From contig NZ_JACSZV010000008.1 of NCBI RefSeq assembly GCF_014472415.1, positions 1 through 64,000 on the forward strand: DNA of 64,000 nucleotides, read 5' to 3'. How positions within the stretch are numbered: position 1 is the first letter of the stretch; the number at the start of each line of letters is the position of its first letter. Positions 9,620 through 18,710 of this stretch are shown piece by piece. Source of the DNA: Pseudomonas sp. N40(2020) (lineage in GTDB: Bacteria; Pseudomonadota; Gammaproteobacteria; Pseudomonadales; Pseudomonadaceae). Under the pieces are notes generated by a model. The model ran no database searches. It was not told the DNA's origin and was given only the letters and a program-made list of their open reading frames with translations. The position numbers and the translations under genes are program-made.

Positions 9620-10357
9620 ATGGATTTTCTGCGTTTTCTGGCGTTTGTCGCGGCCTGGGGTTTCATGTGGCGCTGGGTGGTGAAGAACCGCGGTAGCTGG
9701 AATATTTTCTACGGCAACATTGTTGGCGCTGCGGGTGGTTTCATTGTTGCGATGGTGGTGCTGTCGATCACTTTATCGCTGTTTCCTTCTTCGCATGACT
9801 ACGAGGCGGCGCAGGCTGAAAACACGCAGGTCGCCGAGCCGACCTCCCTATTGCCTGAGGCCGAGTCAATCACGCCCGCCGCTGAGCTGAAGGATGCGCC
9901 GGTTTTTGCTGCCATCGAGCCGGACGACAAGCCCTCTCCCGCCGACTCCGCATTGCTGCCGAACTACGCCAACCGGGCGCCGAAATCAATCGGGTTACAG
10001 ACCGTGCTGGATCAAAGCGACTATCAGGGTCGCATGGCCCTGGCAGCGCTGAACAAGAAATTGCGCGGCGACGCACAGGCCGACAAGTCGATGATCGCGT
10101 ATGTCATGTGCAGCCCGTTCGTGACCAGCACGTTGCGCTTTCCCAACTCGGCGCGCTTTGCTGACAGCAAAGGCCTCGTCAGCCATCGCTTCAAGGATCA
10201 GGTCTACACCTTCAGCAACACCGTCACCGCGCGCAACATGAACGGCGACGATGTGAAATACCGTTTCGATTGCTCCGTGCAGGAGCAGCCGAGAGTTGAT
10301 GCGATTCCTGCCGAATGGCGCCTGCTGGGCCTGAAGCTGCAAAAAGCGGACTCTTAA
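9620..10357 (+). CDS. Membrane-anchored protein with soluble C-terminal domain
   Basis: The 245-residue product has an N-terminal membrane module (residues 1-52, two TM segments with WVVKNRGSWNI between them) that is paralogous to the 9153 protein. A linker rich in Pro, Ala and Glu (about 55-120) and a C-terminal domain (about 125-245) with two Cys follow. The C-terminal domain is absent from the smaller paralogue. GAAAGG lies upstream of the ATG. Function unknown. Confidence 0.65.
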   Translation: MDFLRFLAFVAAWGFMWRWVVKNRGSWNIFYGNIVGAAGGFIVAMVVLSITLSLFPSSHDYEAAQAENTQVAEPTSLLPEAESITPAAELKDAPVFAAIEPDDKPSPADSALLPNYANRAPKSIGLQTVLDQSDYQGRMALAALNKKLRGDAQADKSMIAYVMCSPFVTSTLRFPNSARFADSKGLVSHRFKDQVYTFSNTVTARNMNGDDVKYRFDCSVQEQPRVDAIPAEWRLLGLKLQKADS

Positions 10358-10373
10358 GTCTCACTTAAGCGTT

Positions 10374-10415
10374 CAAGGCGCCGGCTGCGCTATCATCGCC
10401 GGCCTGTGCGCCTTG
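10374..10415. other. Long hairpin upstream of the phosphatase gene
   Basis: CAAGGCGCCGGC (10374-10385) is answered by GCCGGC and then GCGCCTTG (to 10415), a near-continuous GC-rich stem with small bulges. No T-run follows on the plus strand. It lies between the 9620 gene's stop and the phosphatase start, and it contains a possible GTG start (10406). Confidence 0.6.
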
Positions 10416-10429
10416 AGCTTTGTCCCCGG

Positions 10430-12349
10430 ATGTCCCCAACACTTGATGAGCTGACCCCGTTGCCACCTGTTCTGGCTGGCCCGTTGATCCGACGGCTGGA
10501 GCCCAAACGCCTGGTACTGTGGCTGGTTGCTACACGCCCGCTGTCGCTGACCATGCGCTTGCAGGCTGTAGGAAACATTCCTCTCGATGCCGAGAAATGC
10601 GCAGTCATTGCCGTGGGCAGTCGAGCGTTCGTTCATCTCATCGATGTCAGACTCGAAAACGCCCTGCCCCTCGACGAATTTATCGACTACGACCTGCTGA
10701 TTGATGACCAGGACGGTATCGCCGATTGGGCGCCGCACCTGTTGTATGGCGGCGCTACGTGTCCAAACTTCGTCGTGCGCTCGCGCATCGATCAGTTGCT
10801 CCACGGTTCCTGCCGCAAGCCGCATCACCCGGCGGTGGACGGTTTGCTCTGTGTCGATCAATTGTTGGCCGCCGAAACCGATTCACAGCAACGCCCGGCC
10901 CTGTTGATGATGAGCGGCGATCAGGTCTACGCCGATGACGTTGCCGGGCCGACGCTACGGGCGATTCATGCCTTGATCAAGCGCCTCGGCCTGTTCGACG
11001 AACACCTCGAAGGTGCCGTAGTCAGCGACAGCGCCAAGCTTTACGAACACCCGGCCAGTTACTACCACCGCGCGGATTTGTTACCGGCGCTGGAGAGCAA
11101 CGAGACTCTGCGTGAGCGATTTTTCGGCGGCGCGCGTAAGCCGATTTTCACCAGCAGCAGCGCCGACAATCACCTGGTAACGTTTGCTGAAGTCATGGCG
11201 ATGTACTTGCTGGTGTGGTCGCCGGTCGCGTGGACACTGATCAATCCGACAGCGCCAACGCTCACGCCCGAACGCCTCAAGCGTTACACCCTCGAACAAA
11301 CTCGTATCGACGCCTTCAAGGCTGGCCTGGGCAACGTCGCCCGAGCACTGGCGCATCTGCCGAGCCTGATGATTTTCGACGACCACGACATCACCGATGA
11401 CTGGAATCTGTCCGCGCAATGGGAGGAAACGGCCTACGGCCATCCGTTCTCCAAACGCATCATCGGCAACGCACTGATCGCTTATATGCTGTGCCAGGGA
11501 TGGGGCAACAACCCGGATGCCTTCAAGGATGTACTGGAGAAAACCCGAGGTCTGATCGCCAGCGGCGATGATCACTACCTCGACAGCCCGGTACAGGACG
11601 ATCTGATCGATGACCTGCTGCGCTTTCAGAACTGGCATTTTGTGCTGCCGTCCAGTCCCGCGCTGGTAGTCCTCGACACTCGTACTCGACGCTGGCGCAG
11701 CGAGTTGGCGCTCAAGCAACCGTCGGGGCTGCTCGACTGGGAAGCCTTGAGCGAGTTGCAGCAGGACCTGCTTGATCACCCGTCAGCAATCATCGTTTCG
11801 CCCGCGCCGATCTTTGGCGTGAAGCTGATTGAAACCGTGCAGAAGATCTTCAGTTGGCTCGGTTATCCACTGCTGGTCGACGCGGAGAACTGGATGGCCC
11901 ATCGGGGTGCGGCGCAGGTGATCCTGAACATCTTCCGACACACGCGTACGCCAGGTAACTACGTGGTGCTGTCCGGCGATGTGCATTATTCCTTCGTCTA
12001 CGAAGTGCTTATCCGACACCGCAAGGCCGGCCCGCGGATCTGGCAGATCACCAGCAGCGGCATCAAGAACGAATTTCCGCCGGCGCTGCTGGAATGGTTC
12101 GACCGGCTCAACCGCTGGCTCTACTCACCGCGCTCACCCCTGAACTGGCTGACCAAACGCCGGCGCATGCGCATCGTGCCGTACACGCCGGAACACGCCG
12201 AAGCGGGTGAGCGGTTATGGAACTCGGCGGGGGTTGGGCAGGTGTTTTTCAATGAGCAGGGGCAGCCGCGAGAGATCATTCAGCACAATTCGAATGGCGC
12301 GGCGAAGACGCGGATGCTGGCGCCGGATTTGACGGACTATCCGGACTGA
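10430..12349 (+). CDS. PhoD-like metallophosphatase family protein
   Basis: This 639-residue cytosolic protein carries the metal-binding motifs of PhoD-like calcineurin-fold phosphatases: MMSGDQVYADD (about residue 160), LMIFDDHDITDDWN (about 310) and VVLSGDVHYSF (about 510). Members hydrolyse phosphoesters at a binuclear metal site. No signal peptide or twin-arginine motif is visible, unlike classical secreted PhoD. The ATG at 10430 is preferred to the in-frame GTG at 10406 because the latter lies in a stable hairpin. The substrate cannot be told. Confidence 0.8.
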   Translation: MSPTLDELTPLPPVLAGPLIRRLEPKRLVLWLVATRPLSLTMRLQAVGNIPLDAEKCAVIAVGSRAFVHLIDVRLENALPLDEFIDYDLLIDDQDGIADWAPHLLYGGATCPNFVVRSRIDQLLHGSCRKPHHPAVDGLLCVDQLLAAETDSQQRPALLMMSGDQVYADDVAGPTLRAIHALIKRLGLFDEHLEGAVVSDSAKLYEHPASYYHRADLLPALESNETLRERFFGGARKPIFTSSSADNHLVTFAEVMAMYLLVWSPVAWTLINPTAPTLTPERLKRYTLEQTRIDAFKAGLGNVARALAHLPSLMIFDDHDITDDWNLSAQWEETAYGHPFSKRIIGNALIAYMLCQGWGNNPDAFKDVLEKTRGLIASGDDHYLDSPVQDDLIDDLLRFQNWHFVLPSSPALVVLDTRTRRWRSELALKQPSGLLDWEALSELQQDLLDHPSAIIVSPAPIFGVKLIETVQKIFSWLGYPLLVDAENWMAHRGAAQVILNIFRHTRTPGNYVVLSGDVHYSFVYEVLIRHRKAGPRIWQITSSGIKNEFPPALLEWFDRLNRWLYSPRSPLNWLTKRRRMRIVPYTPEHAEAGERLWNSAGVGQVFFNEQGQPREIIQHNSNGAAKTRMLAPDLTDYPD

Positions 12350-12526
12350 CGCACGACCCTTTTCCTACACTGAGGCTGCCACATGACGACAGTGTGATGG
12401 CTATTCAGGGTTCGCGACCGAGGATAGGGATTACAACTTTCTCAGAAACGTCTGCAGAATTCTTGAGTGATACTGAAGTTGCTCGCAAAAAGCCCATTTG
12501 CGAAACAACCACTGGTAGGTATCACC

Positions 12527-12555
12527 TTGTCATCATGTACTCATTTCTGTACGTT
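12527..12555 (+). promoter_or_regulatory. yefM-yoeB promoter with paired TGTAC operators
   Basis: TTGTCA (12527-12532), a 17-base spacer and TACGTT (12550-12555) form a promoter. Two TGTAC motifs start at 12536 and 12548, exactly 12 bases apart, the first inside the spacer and the second over the -10. The E. coli YefM-YoeB operator uses TGTACA cores at the same spacing, so autorepression by the complex is the natural reading. Confidence 0.7.
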
Positions 12556-12580
12556 CTTTGCATCCAGCGAGGACTACAAC

Positions 12581-12835
12581 ATGCAAACCATCAACTACAC
12601 CACAGCCCGTGCACACTTGGCAGAGACGATGGATCGGGTCAATGAAGACCGAGCACCACTTCTGGTAACCCGTCAAAAAGGTGAACCTGTCGTAATGATG
12701 TCTCTGACTGAGTACAACGCACTCGAAGAGACAGCCTACCTGCTGCGCTCTCCGGCCAACGCCGAGCGGTTGATCAAATCGATTGGCGAAATGCGCGCTG
12801 GAAAAGCCAAAGTCAGGCAATTGATCGAAGAATGA
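12581..12835 (+). CDS. yefM: Antitoxin YefM (Phd/YefM family)
   Basis: The 84-residue antitoxin opens with MQTINYTTARAHLAETMDRV, the DNA-binding N-terminal domain of the Phd/YefM family. The C-terminal half (SPANAERLIKSIGEM onward) wraps around and blocks YoeB. GAGG lies 10 bases upstream of the ATG. The stop overlaps the yoeB start (ATGA), the usual coupled arrangement. The complex is expected to repress its own promoter through the paired sites upstream. Confidence 0.93.
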   Translation: MQTINYTTARAHLAETMDRVNEDRAPLLVTRQKGEPVVMMSLTEYNALEETAYLLRSPANAERLIKSIGEMRAGKAKVRQLIEE

Positions 12836-13086
12836 GAATCGAGTTCACGCCCATAGGCTGGGAAGACTACTTGTGGTTTCAGCAGAACGATAAGGCCGGG
12901 CTCAAACGTATCAATCTGTTGATCAAAGCAATCCAGCGCGAACCGTTCGAAGGAGTAGGTAAACCTGAACCGCTCAAGCACAACCTGAGCGGCTTTTGGT
13001 CACGACGAATAACTGCCGAGCATCGTTTGTTATATAGGATCGAAGGCGGAGAAATTTGCGTCATCACCTGCAAATACCACTACTGA
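12832..13086 (+). CDS. yoeB: Toxin YoeB (RelE-type mRNA interferase)
   Basis: The 84-residue toxin cleaves mRNA in the ribosomal A site when freed from YefM. The family signature is clear: WEDYLWFQQNDKAGLKRINL at the N-terminus, KPEPLKHNLSGFWSRRITAE in the middle, and a C-terminal HRLLYRI...CKYHY that carries the catalytic Glu, Arg, His and Tyr. All key residues appear intact, so the toxin should be active. Confidence 0.94.
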   Translation: MRIEFTPIGWEDYLWFQQNDKAGLKRINLLIKAIQREPFEGVGKPEPLKHNLSGFWSRRITAEHRLLYRIEGGEICVITCKYHY

Positions 13087-13094
13087 TCACTCGC

Positions 13095-14267
13095 TCAGTC
13101 TCTACCCAACGCCCGCCCGACACCTCTGACAATCATCTCCACCTCCCGCTCATCAATCGTCAGCGGCGGCAGCAGCCGTATGGTCTTGCCGCGTGTGACG
13201 TTGATCAGCAGCCCATGATCCCGCGCAGCGATCAATGTGAGATCGCGAATTGGCTGTTTCAACTCGATACCGATCATCAATCCCTGCCCGCGAATCGCCA
13301 GCACATTGGGGTTGTCCGCCAGTTCTGCGCGTAACCGAGCCAGCAGACGCTCACCCTGGACCCGCGCATTTTCCAGCAAACCCTGCTCTTCGATGATATC
13401 CAGCACCGTGCATCCCACCCGACAGGCCAGCGGATTACCGCCGAACGTGCTGCCATGGCTGCCCGGCGTGAACAGATCTGCCGCCCTACCCCGCGCCAGG
13501 CAAGCGCCGATGGGTACGCCGTTGCCGAGTCCTTTGGCGAGCGTCATCACGTCCGGGACGATGCCTTCATGCTGAAACGCAAACCACTGGCCGGTGCGAC
13601 CGATGCCGGTCTGGATCTCGTCGAGCATCAGCAGCCATGCATGCCGACTGCACAGTTCACGCAGGGCTTTGAGGTAATTGGGCGGCGCCAGTTGCACGCC
13701 GCTTTCACCTTGAATCGGCTCGACCAGAATCGCCACGATCCGCTCACCGTGCTTGCGCTGAATGTTCTCCAGTGCTGCGAGATCACCGAATGGCACTTTG
13801 ACAAAATCCCCCGGCAGCTCATTGAAGCCCAGGCGTACTGCCGGGCCGTCGCTGGCAGACAACGTACCGAGTGTGCGGCCATGAAACGCGTTGGCCATCA
13901 CCACCACCAGCGGCTGTTCGATACCTTTGCGCCACCCATACAGCCGCGCGAGTTTCAGCGCGGTTTCGTTGGCCTCGGCACCGGAGTTATTGAAGAACGC
14001 CCGCTCCATCCCCGACAACGCAGTCAGCCGTTTTGCCAGTTGTAGCTGCCAGTCGATGCTGTACAGATTGGAGGTATGCAGCAGCAATCCCGCCTGCTCG
14101 CTGATCGCCGAAACGATCCGCGGATGCGAGTGGCCAACGTTGGTTACCGCGACCCCGGCAACCGCATCCAGATACTCGCGACCGGCCTGATCCCACAGTC
14201 GGGTGCCCAGGCCCTTGGTGAAACTCAGGGCCAGCGGTTGGTAGGTGTTCATCAGGGCGGCGGTCAT
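13095..14267 (-). CDS. argD: Acetylornithine/class III aminotransferase (ArgD-like)
   Basis: This PLP-dependent class III aminotransferase (390 residues) belongs to the acetylornithine/succinylornithine group. It shows [37 protein letters not shown], the cofactor-binding [12 protein letters not shown] and the Schiff-base Lys in TLAKGLGNG. It probably converts N-acetylglutamate semialdehyde to N-acetylornithine. It is not next to other arg genes, and Pseudomonas carry several paralogues, so it may be a second ArgD or a related omega-aminotransferase. It is divergent from a LysR regulator that could control it. Confidence 0.85.
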   Translation of the reverse strand: MTAALMNTYQPLALSFTKGLGTRLWDQAGREYLDAVAGVAVTNVGHSHPRIVSAISEQAGLLLHTSNLYSIDWQLQLAKRLTALSGMERAFFNNSGAEANETALKLARLYGWRKGIEQPLVVVMANAFHGRTLGTLSASDGPAVRLGFNELPGDFVKVPFGDLAALENIQRKHGERIVAILVEPIQGESGVQLAPPNYLKALRELCSRHAWLLMLDEIQTGIGRTGQWFAFQHEGIVPDVMTLAKGLGNGVPIGACLARGRAADLFTPGSHGSTFGGNPLACRVGCTVLDIIEEQGLLENARVQGERLLARLRAELADNPNVLAIRGQGLMIGIELKQPIRDLTLIAARDHGLLINVTRGKTIRLLPPLTIDEREVEMIVRGVGRALGRD

Positions 14268-14369
14268 GACTTCAAACTCCAGTGAAGGTCGGTGTGCTTG
14301 CAGTATGGTTAGCCACCAGAACTGGATAAACTCGGCAGAACTTCAATCATTTAAAAGCAGAGCTTGATA

Positions 14370-15275
14370 ATGGATCTGTTTCAGTCGATGAGCGTCTACG
14401 TCAAAGTTGTCGAAGCGGGGAGCATGACCGCGGCCGCGTTGCAGTGCGATATGTCGACGACGATGGTAGGCAATCACCTGCGAGCCCTGGAGCAACGGCT
14501 CGGCGTGCAACTGCTGCAACGCACCACCCGGCGCCAGCGCCTCACCGAGTTCGGCAGCGTTTACTACCAGCGTTGTCTGGACGTGTTGGGGCTCGTGGCG
14601 GACTCCGAACGACTTGCCGAACAGGCCCTTGATGAGCCGCGTGGCATCCTGCGAATTACCGCTCCCCTGACCTTCGGCGTTGAACGCATGGCTCCGGCGC
14701 TCAGTGAGTATTCCCTGCAATGGCCGCAGGTCAAACTCGACGTGGTGCTGACCAACAGCCGCCCGGACCTTATGGAAAACGGCCTCGATGTCGCCTTCCG
14801 GCTGGGAAACTTCGAGCAGTCCAACCTGATTGCGCGGCCATTGATCGACTACACCCTGACGGTCTGCGCATCGCCGGACTATGTGGCACGACGCGGCATG
14901 CCCCTCACACCGCAAGACCTGCAACAGCATGACTGCCTGTCCTTCGCCTACCCTACCGGCGACGATTGGCAATCAGTGGAAAAGCGCTGGCGCCTCAGTG
15001 GTCCGGACGGAGAAATCATGGTCGACGTCAGCGGCCCGATGCTGATCAACAGCTCCGCCGGCTTGCATCAGGCCGCACGCACCGGCATGGGCATCGTGAT
15101 GCTGCCTGACGCGCTGGTGGAACAGGACCTGCGCAACGGCAAACTGGTCACGGTCATTCCCGACTACCAACCGCCCAGTCGCCCATTGCACTTGCTCTAC
15201 GCCCCGGATCGCTATCGACTGCCGAAGCTGCGGCGCTTTGTCGAATTCGCGATGAAAGCATGGGGCAGATCCTGA
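14370..15275 (+). CDS. LysR-family transcriptional regulator
   Basis: The 301-residue protein has an N-terminal winged helix (residues 1-60, MTAAALQCDMSTTMVGNHLR and RRQRLTEFG) and a periplasmic-binding-like effector domain (about 85-295). It resembles the CrgA/DsdC-like subgroup typical of Pseudomonas. The ATG at 14370 is preferred over a TTG six bases earlier. The divergent aminotransferase gene is 102 bases away, so it is the obvious candidate target, but the effector cannot be read from the sequence. Confidence 0.9.
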   Translation: MDLFQSMSVYVKVVEAGSMTAAALQCDMSTTMVGNHLRALEQRLGVQLLQRTTRRQRLTEFGSVYYQRCLDVLGLVADSERLAEQALDEPRGILRITAPLTFGVERMAPALSEYSLQWPQVKLDVVLTNSRPDLMENGLDVAFRLGNFEQSNLIARPLIDYTLTVCASPDYVARRGMPLTPQDLQQHDCLSFAYPTGDDWQSVEKRWRLSGPDGEIMVDVSGPMLINSSAGLHQAARTGMGIVMLPDALVEQDLRNGKLVTVIPDYQPPSRPLHLLYAPDRYRLPKLRRFVEFAMKAWGRS

Positions 15276-15329
15276 CGACGGACGCCCGAAGCAGACTCAA
15301 ATCAACGCAGGCAAAGGACTCGACAGCCA

Positions 15330-15746
15330 ATGAACAACGCACTCACCGTACGCGATCTGCAACCCGCCGAAGTGGAATCGGCAAGGCGCTTTTTAGGCCT
15401 GCATGGCTGGGGACATCGCACGGGCGCCGCCGAATATTTTGCCCAACTGATCCAGAACTCTCAGCGTACTGCCGTCGCCTTCAAGGACGGGCAAATCATC
15501 GGTTTCGCCCGTGGCATCACTGACGGTTTATCCAACGGTTACCTGTCGATGGTGGTGGTTGACGGCCAACATCGGCGCGAAGGCGTTGGCCGCGCACTGG
15601 TCGAACATGTGATGGGCGACACCCCCGATATCACTTGGGTGCTGCGTGCCGGCCGTGAAGGTGCGGAGGCGTTTTTCGCCAGTCTGGGTTTTGAGGCGTC
15701 GGTGATTGCCATGGAGCGCCCACGCTTGAAACAGAGCGAGCACTGA
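15330..15746 (+). CDS. GNAT-family N-acetyltransferase
   Basis: A 138-residue single-domain GNAT. The acetyl-CoA site is in LSMVVVDGQHRREGVGRALV (about residues 70-90), followed by RAGREGAEAFFASLGFEAS near the C-terminus. The substrate is unknown. It lies 54 bases downstream of the LysR gene on the same strand and may share its transcript. Confidence 0.88.
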   Translation: MNNALTVRDLQPAEVESARRFLGLHGWGHRTGAAEYFAQLIQNSQRTAVAFKDGQIIGFARGITDGLSNGYLSMVVVDGQHRREGVGRALVEHVMGDTPDITWVLRAGREGAEAFFASLGFEASVIAMERPRLKQSEH

Positions 15747-15877
15747 GCAAAGGGCAAAAAACTCGACCGGCAGACTGTTGCTCCGTGACAACGCTGCCCC
15801 GCTCCCCTAAATTAGTCGACCTGAAAAAGCCCTGTGCTTGCTCATCTCCACTCAAGTTAAAAAGTAGTGAAATTTCA

Positions 15878-16582
15878 ATGTCCGATTTCAACACCGCTGA
15901 ATCCGTAGTCACCGAATCGTCCAAAGCGGAATACGAAAACTCCATCAATCTTTCACAACACCTGCCACAAGCCAAAATCATCAGCGAGATGGTGCTGGAC
16001 GCTTTTCAGTCGACCCGCGAAAGCGACCAGATCCGCGAACTGCGCACCGCGATCCGTCAGGCACACGACCGCTTCGACGACGACAAGGCTTACGAACTGA
16101 TGGGTGAACTCAAGGCCCTGAAGGACGCCGAAGCTGCGGACATTGCCGCGCTTGAAGACCTGAGCAGCAAGTTCTCGATCGGCCGAATCCTGTCCAGCTT
16201 CAAGGACGATCCGGCGTTCCAGGAAATCGTTTACGGTCTGGCGCTCAAAGTGCTGAACCATACGCATCTGGCGATCAGCAACCCGAGCGGCGGCAAGAGC
16301 AAAGCGGCACGGGCGAAGAAAGAAGTCGAAATCTTCACCATCAGCAAGGACGGCAGCAGCGTGACCCTGCCACTGCGCACGCCACGTTCGCGCCTGAGCG
16401 TTGATCGTGAAGCGCTGGAGTTCCTCGGTTTCACCTTCGTCGGTGAAGGCGAAGAAGCCGAAGTCGACGGCGAAACGTTCGTCGACAACGCTGGCACTGA
16501 ACACGCGGTCAACCGCAAGAACATCATCACCGCCCTGCAACAGCAGACCGCGTTCGATGGCTACAGCATCGCCGCGCAGTAA
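15878..16582 (+). CDS. Hypothetical protein (234 aa)
   Basis: This protein is not recognised. It has no signal or TM segment. Residues 40-105 are strongly helical and charged, probably a coiled coil. A basic stretch at about 143-155 (SGGKSKAARAKKEVE) links to a beta-rich C-terminal domain with GEGEEAEVDGETFVDNAGTE. ATG at 15878 is preferred over a far-upstream GTG at 15785, whose extension has poor composition. It is followed by a strong terminator, so it is a separate transcription unit. A DNA- or RNA-binding role is possible but unproven. Confidence 0.7.
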   Translation: MSDFNTAESVVTESSKAEYENSINLSQHLPQAKIISEMVLDAFQSTRESDQIRELRTAIRQAHDRFDDDKAYELMGELKALKDAEAADIAALEDLSSKFSIGRILSSFKDDPAFQEIVYGLALKVLNHTHLAISNPSGGKSKAARAKKEVEIFTISKDGSSVTLPLRTPRSRLSVDREALEFLGFTFVGEGEEAEVDGETFVDNAGTEHAVNRKNIITALQQQTAFDGYSIAAQ

Positions 16583-16597
16583 TACGGCAACGCTGAC

Positions 16598-16637
16598 AGA
16601 AAAGCCCCGCACTAAGATTCAGGCGGGGCTTTTTGTT
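16598..16637. terminator. Bidirectional terminator
   Basis: AAAAGCCCCGC and GCGGGGCTTTTT form a stem with a 12-base loop between convergent genes (stops at 16582 and 16652). Confidence 0.85.
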
Positions 16638-16651
16638 TTCCGGCGGGCGGG

Positions 16652-17143
16652 TTATGCGTCGGCGTGCAATGCCGCAATCATGTCGACTTCGATCGCCGCG
16701 TTCTTCGGCAACTGATAGACACCGACCGTGGTGCGCGTGTGCCGCCCGGCATCGCCGAGTACATGACTGAACACATCCGATGCGCCGTTGGCCACCTCGC
16801 TCAGGTCAACAAAGTCTGGGGTGGACTTCACGTACACCGTGACCCGCAACAACGCCCGGATCTTGTCCAGCGACCCCACCGCATCGACGATCAACGCCAG
16901 ACAGCGCATCGCACTGATGCTGGCAGCGGCCTGCGCATCCTTGAGGGTCAACTCCAGGCCAACGCGACCGGGGTACTGAATCTTGCCATGGGTGCGCGGC
17001 ACCATGCCGCTGATGTACAGCTCATCGTGATGTCGGATCAGCGGCGCGTAATTGCCGCCGGCGGTGTTCTCGCCGTAGATGTCGTAGTTGAGCTCTTGTG
17101 CCAGGGCAATGAAGCGTTCGTCGCAGGTCATCCTCTCTGTCAT
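16652..17143 (-). CDS. RidA family protein
   Basis: The 163-residue protein belongs to the RidA/YjgF/UK114 family, whose best-known members hydrolyse reactive enamines and imines released by PLP enzymes. The typical core is present: YISGMVPRTHGKIQYPG, DAQAAASISAMRCLALI, VTVYVKSTPDF and the C-terminal IEVDMIAAL. The position aligned to the catalytic Arg of canonical RidA reads HTRTTVGVYQLP, so an Arg is retained. The N-terminus is longer than in classical RidA. ATG at 17143 is chosen on context; a second ATG lies at 17131. Confidence 0.85.
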   Translation of the reverse strand: MTERMTCDERFIALAQELNYDIYGENTAGGNYAPLIRHHDELYISGMVPRTHGKIQYPGRVGLELTLKDAQAAASISAMRCLALIVDAVGSLDKIRALLRVTVYVKSTPDFVDLSEVANGASDVFSHVLGDAGRHTRTTVGVYQLPKNAAIEVDMIAALHADA

Positions 17144-17264
17144 TTCGCCCAGCCTTTTGATTGATGCGTGAATAACAGTCGAGCACCTGAGGAATGGCGT
17201 GGCGCAATCACTGTCGTGGCTGGATCCAAATCTAGGGGGTTTACTCCGATACCGCAACTAACCC

Positions 17265-17355
17265 TGTAGGAGCTGCGGCACGCTGCGATCTTTGGATTTT
17301 GATTGTAGTTTTAAAGATCAGGATCAAAAGATCGCAGCGTGCCGCAGCTCCTACA
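17265..17355. repeat. Complete REP-like palindrome
   Basis: Two perfect 29-base inverted arms (17265-17293 and 17327-17355) flank a 33-base loop. The arms begin TGTAGGAGCTGCGGCACGCT. This is the full form of the family that is cut at the window's left edge, and it lies between the RidA gene start and the cyoE terminator. Confidence 0.92.
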
Positions 17356-17423
17356 AAGGTATCGCGTCGAAATGGCCTCTGCTCGCGATTGCCGACGCCT
17401 CGATCACCGAAAGCCAGCCAACA

Positions 17424-17460
17424 AAAAACCCCGCCTATCTCTCGATAGACGGGGTTTTTC
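17424..17460 (-). terminator. Terminator after cyoE
   Basis: ACCCCGCCTATCT and ATAGACGGGGT form a stem with a CTCG loop and T/A-runs on both sides, 17 bases past the cyoE stop. Confidence 0.85.
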
Positions 17461-17476
17461 TTGAAGCTTCGAAACC

Positions 17477-18364
17477 TTACGGCGCGTACGTCAGCAGCAG
17501 CTCGCTCGGCACCTTGAAGTCCAGGGACATCATGACGCTCAACGCGGTGATGGTGAAGATCGAGAACACGAACAGCTTGCGTGCCCAGACTGTGTCATCC
17601 ACTGCCTTGTAGCCGGTCCAGGCCATGTACAACCAGTACATGCCCATGGCCGCGGCGACGGCGAGGTAGCTCATGCCGGCGTAGCCGCTGAAGGTCAGCA
17701 TCAAGGTCGCCACGAGGAACGCCAGGATGTAGAGCAGGATGTGCTTCTTGGCCACTTGAATCCCGCGCTTCACTGGCAACACCGGAATCGATGCGGCCAG
17801 GTAATCGTTGAAGCGGAAGATCGCGATGGCGTAGGAATGCGGCATCTGCCACAGGCTGAACATCACCAGCAGGACCAGCGCGGCCATGTCGAAGCTATTG
17901 GTTACGGCGACGTAACCGATCACTGGCGGCATGGCGCCCGACAGACTGCCCACCAGCGTGCCGTGAACCGACTTGCGCTTGAGGTACAGGCTGTAGAAGC
18001 CGACGTAGATCACGAAGCCGATTACCGCGAACAGGGCGGCCAACGGGTTGGCCACCTTGTACAACAATGCAACGCCGAGAACACCAAGGATGGTCGCGTA
18101 GACCAGGGCCAGTTTCAGGGAGATCAAGCCCTGGACCAGCACCCGGTTTTTGGTGCGTTCCATCTTCAGGTCGATGTCGCGGTCGATGCAGTTGTTGAAC
18201 ACGCAACCGGAGGCTACAACCAGGGAGGTGCCGATCATGGCTGCCAGAAACACCGCCAGATCGACATGCCCTTTCGAGGCCAGGAAGAACCCGCCTGCCA
18301 CAGAAAGCACGTTACCGAAAATGATCCCCGGTTTGGTGATTTGGATAAAGTGCTTGAGCGACAT
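17477..18364 (-). CDS. cyoE: Protoheme IX farnesyltransferase (heme O synthase)
   Basis: CyoE attaches a farnesyl group to heme b to give heme O, the cofactor of the bo3 oxidase. It is a UbiA-family membrane prenyltransferase of 295 residues with about eight TM segments. The conserved [18 protein letters not shown], with the Mg/diphosphate-binding Asp residues, is near residue 60. It is the last gene of cyoABCDE, directly behind cyoD. Confidence 0.97.
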   Translation of the reverse strand: MSLKHFIQITKPGIIFGNVLSVAGGFFLASKGHVDLAVFLAAMIGTSLVVASGCVFNNCIDRDIDLKMERTKNRVLVQGLISLKLALVYATILGVLGVALLYKVANPLAALFAVIGFVIYVGFYSLYLKRKSVHGTLVGSLSGAMPPVIGYVAVTNSFDMAALVLLVMFSLWQMPHSYAIAIFRFNDYLAASIPVLPVKRGIQVAKKHILLYILAFLVATLMLTFSGYAGMSYLAVAAAMGMYWLYMAWTGYKAVDDTVWARKLFVFSIFTITALSVMMSLDFKVPSELLLTYAP

Positions 18365-18374
18365 CGGGTCTACC

Positions 18375-18710
18375 TCACTTCGCCATCATGTACGTGTGGA
18401 TGCTGAACATGATCCACAGCGACAGGCCAACCAGCAGCACGATCACGATGGCCGTGAAGACAAACGCGATCACGTTGTTACGCTGAGCGATGGAACGGTC
18501 CAGGTGCAGGAAGTAATACAGGTGAACAATCACCTGGATCACTGCGAACAGCAGAACGATTGCCAGCGTCGTCGCCTTCGGCAGGCTCGGGTACATCACC
18601 AGGCCGAACGGGATAACGGTCAGGATCACCGACAGGATGAAGCCAATGGCGTACGACTTTACGCTGCCGTGGCCAGCATCATGGCTGTCATGGGAGTGTG
18701 CATTAGCCAT
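18375..18710 (-). CDS. cyoD: Cytochrome o ubiquinol oxidase subunit IV
   Basis: This is the 111-residue small subunit of the bo3 oxidase. A His-rich N-terminus ([15 protein letters not shown]) is followed by three TM helices from about residue 18 to 105. The ATG overlaps the cyoC stop by one base (TAATG), which fixes the start, although the frame is open further upstream. It helps assemble the CuB centre in subunit I. Confidence 0.95.
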   Translation of the reverse strand: MANAHSHDSHDAGHGSVKSYAIGFILSVILTVIPFGLVMYPSLPKATTLAIVLLFAVIQVIVHLYYFLHLDRSIAQRNNVIAFVFTAIVIVLLVGLSLWIMFSIHTYMMAK

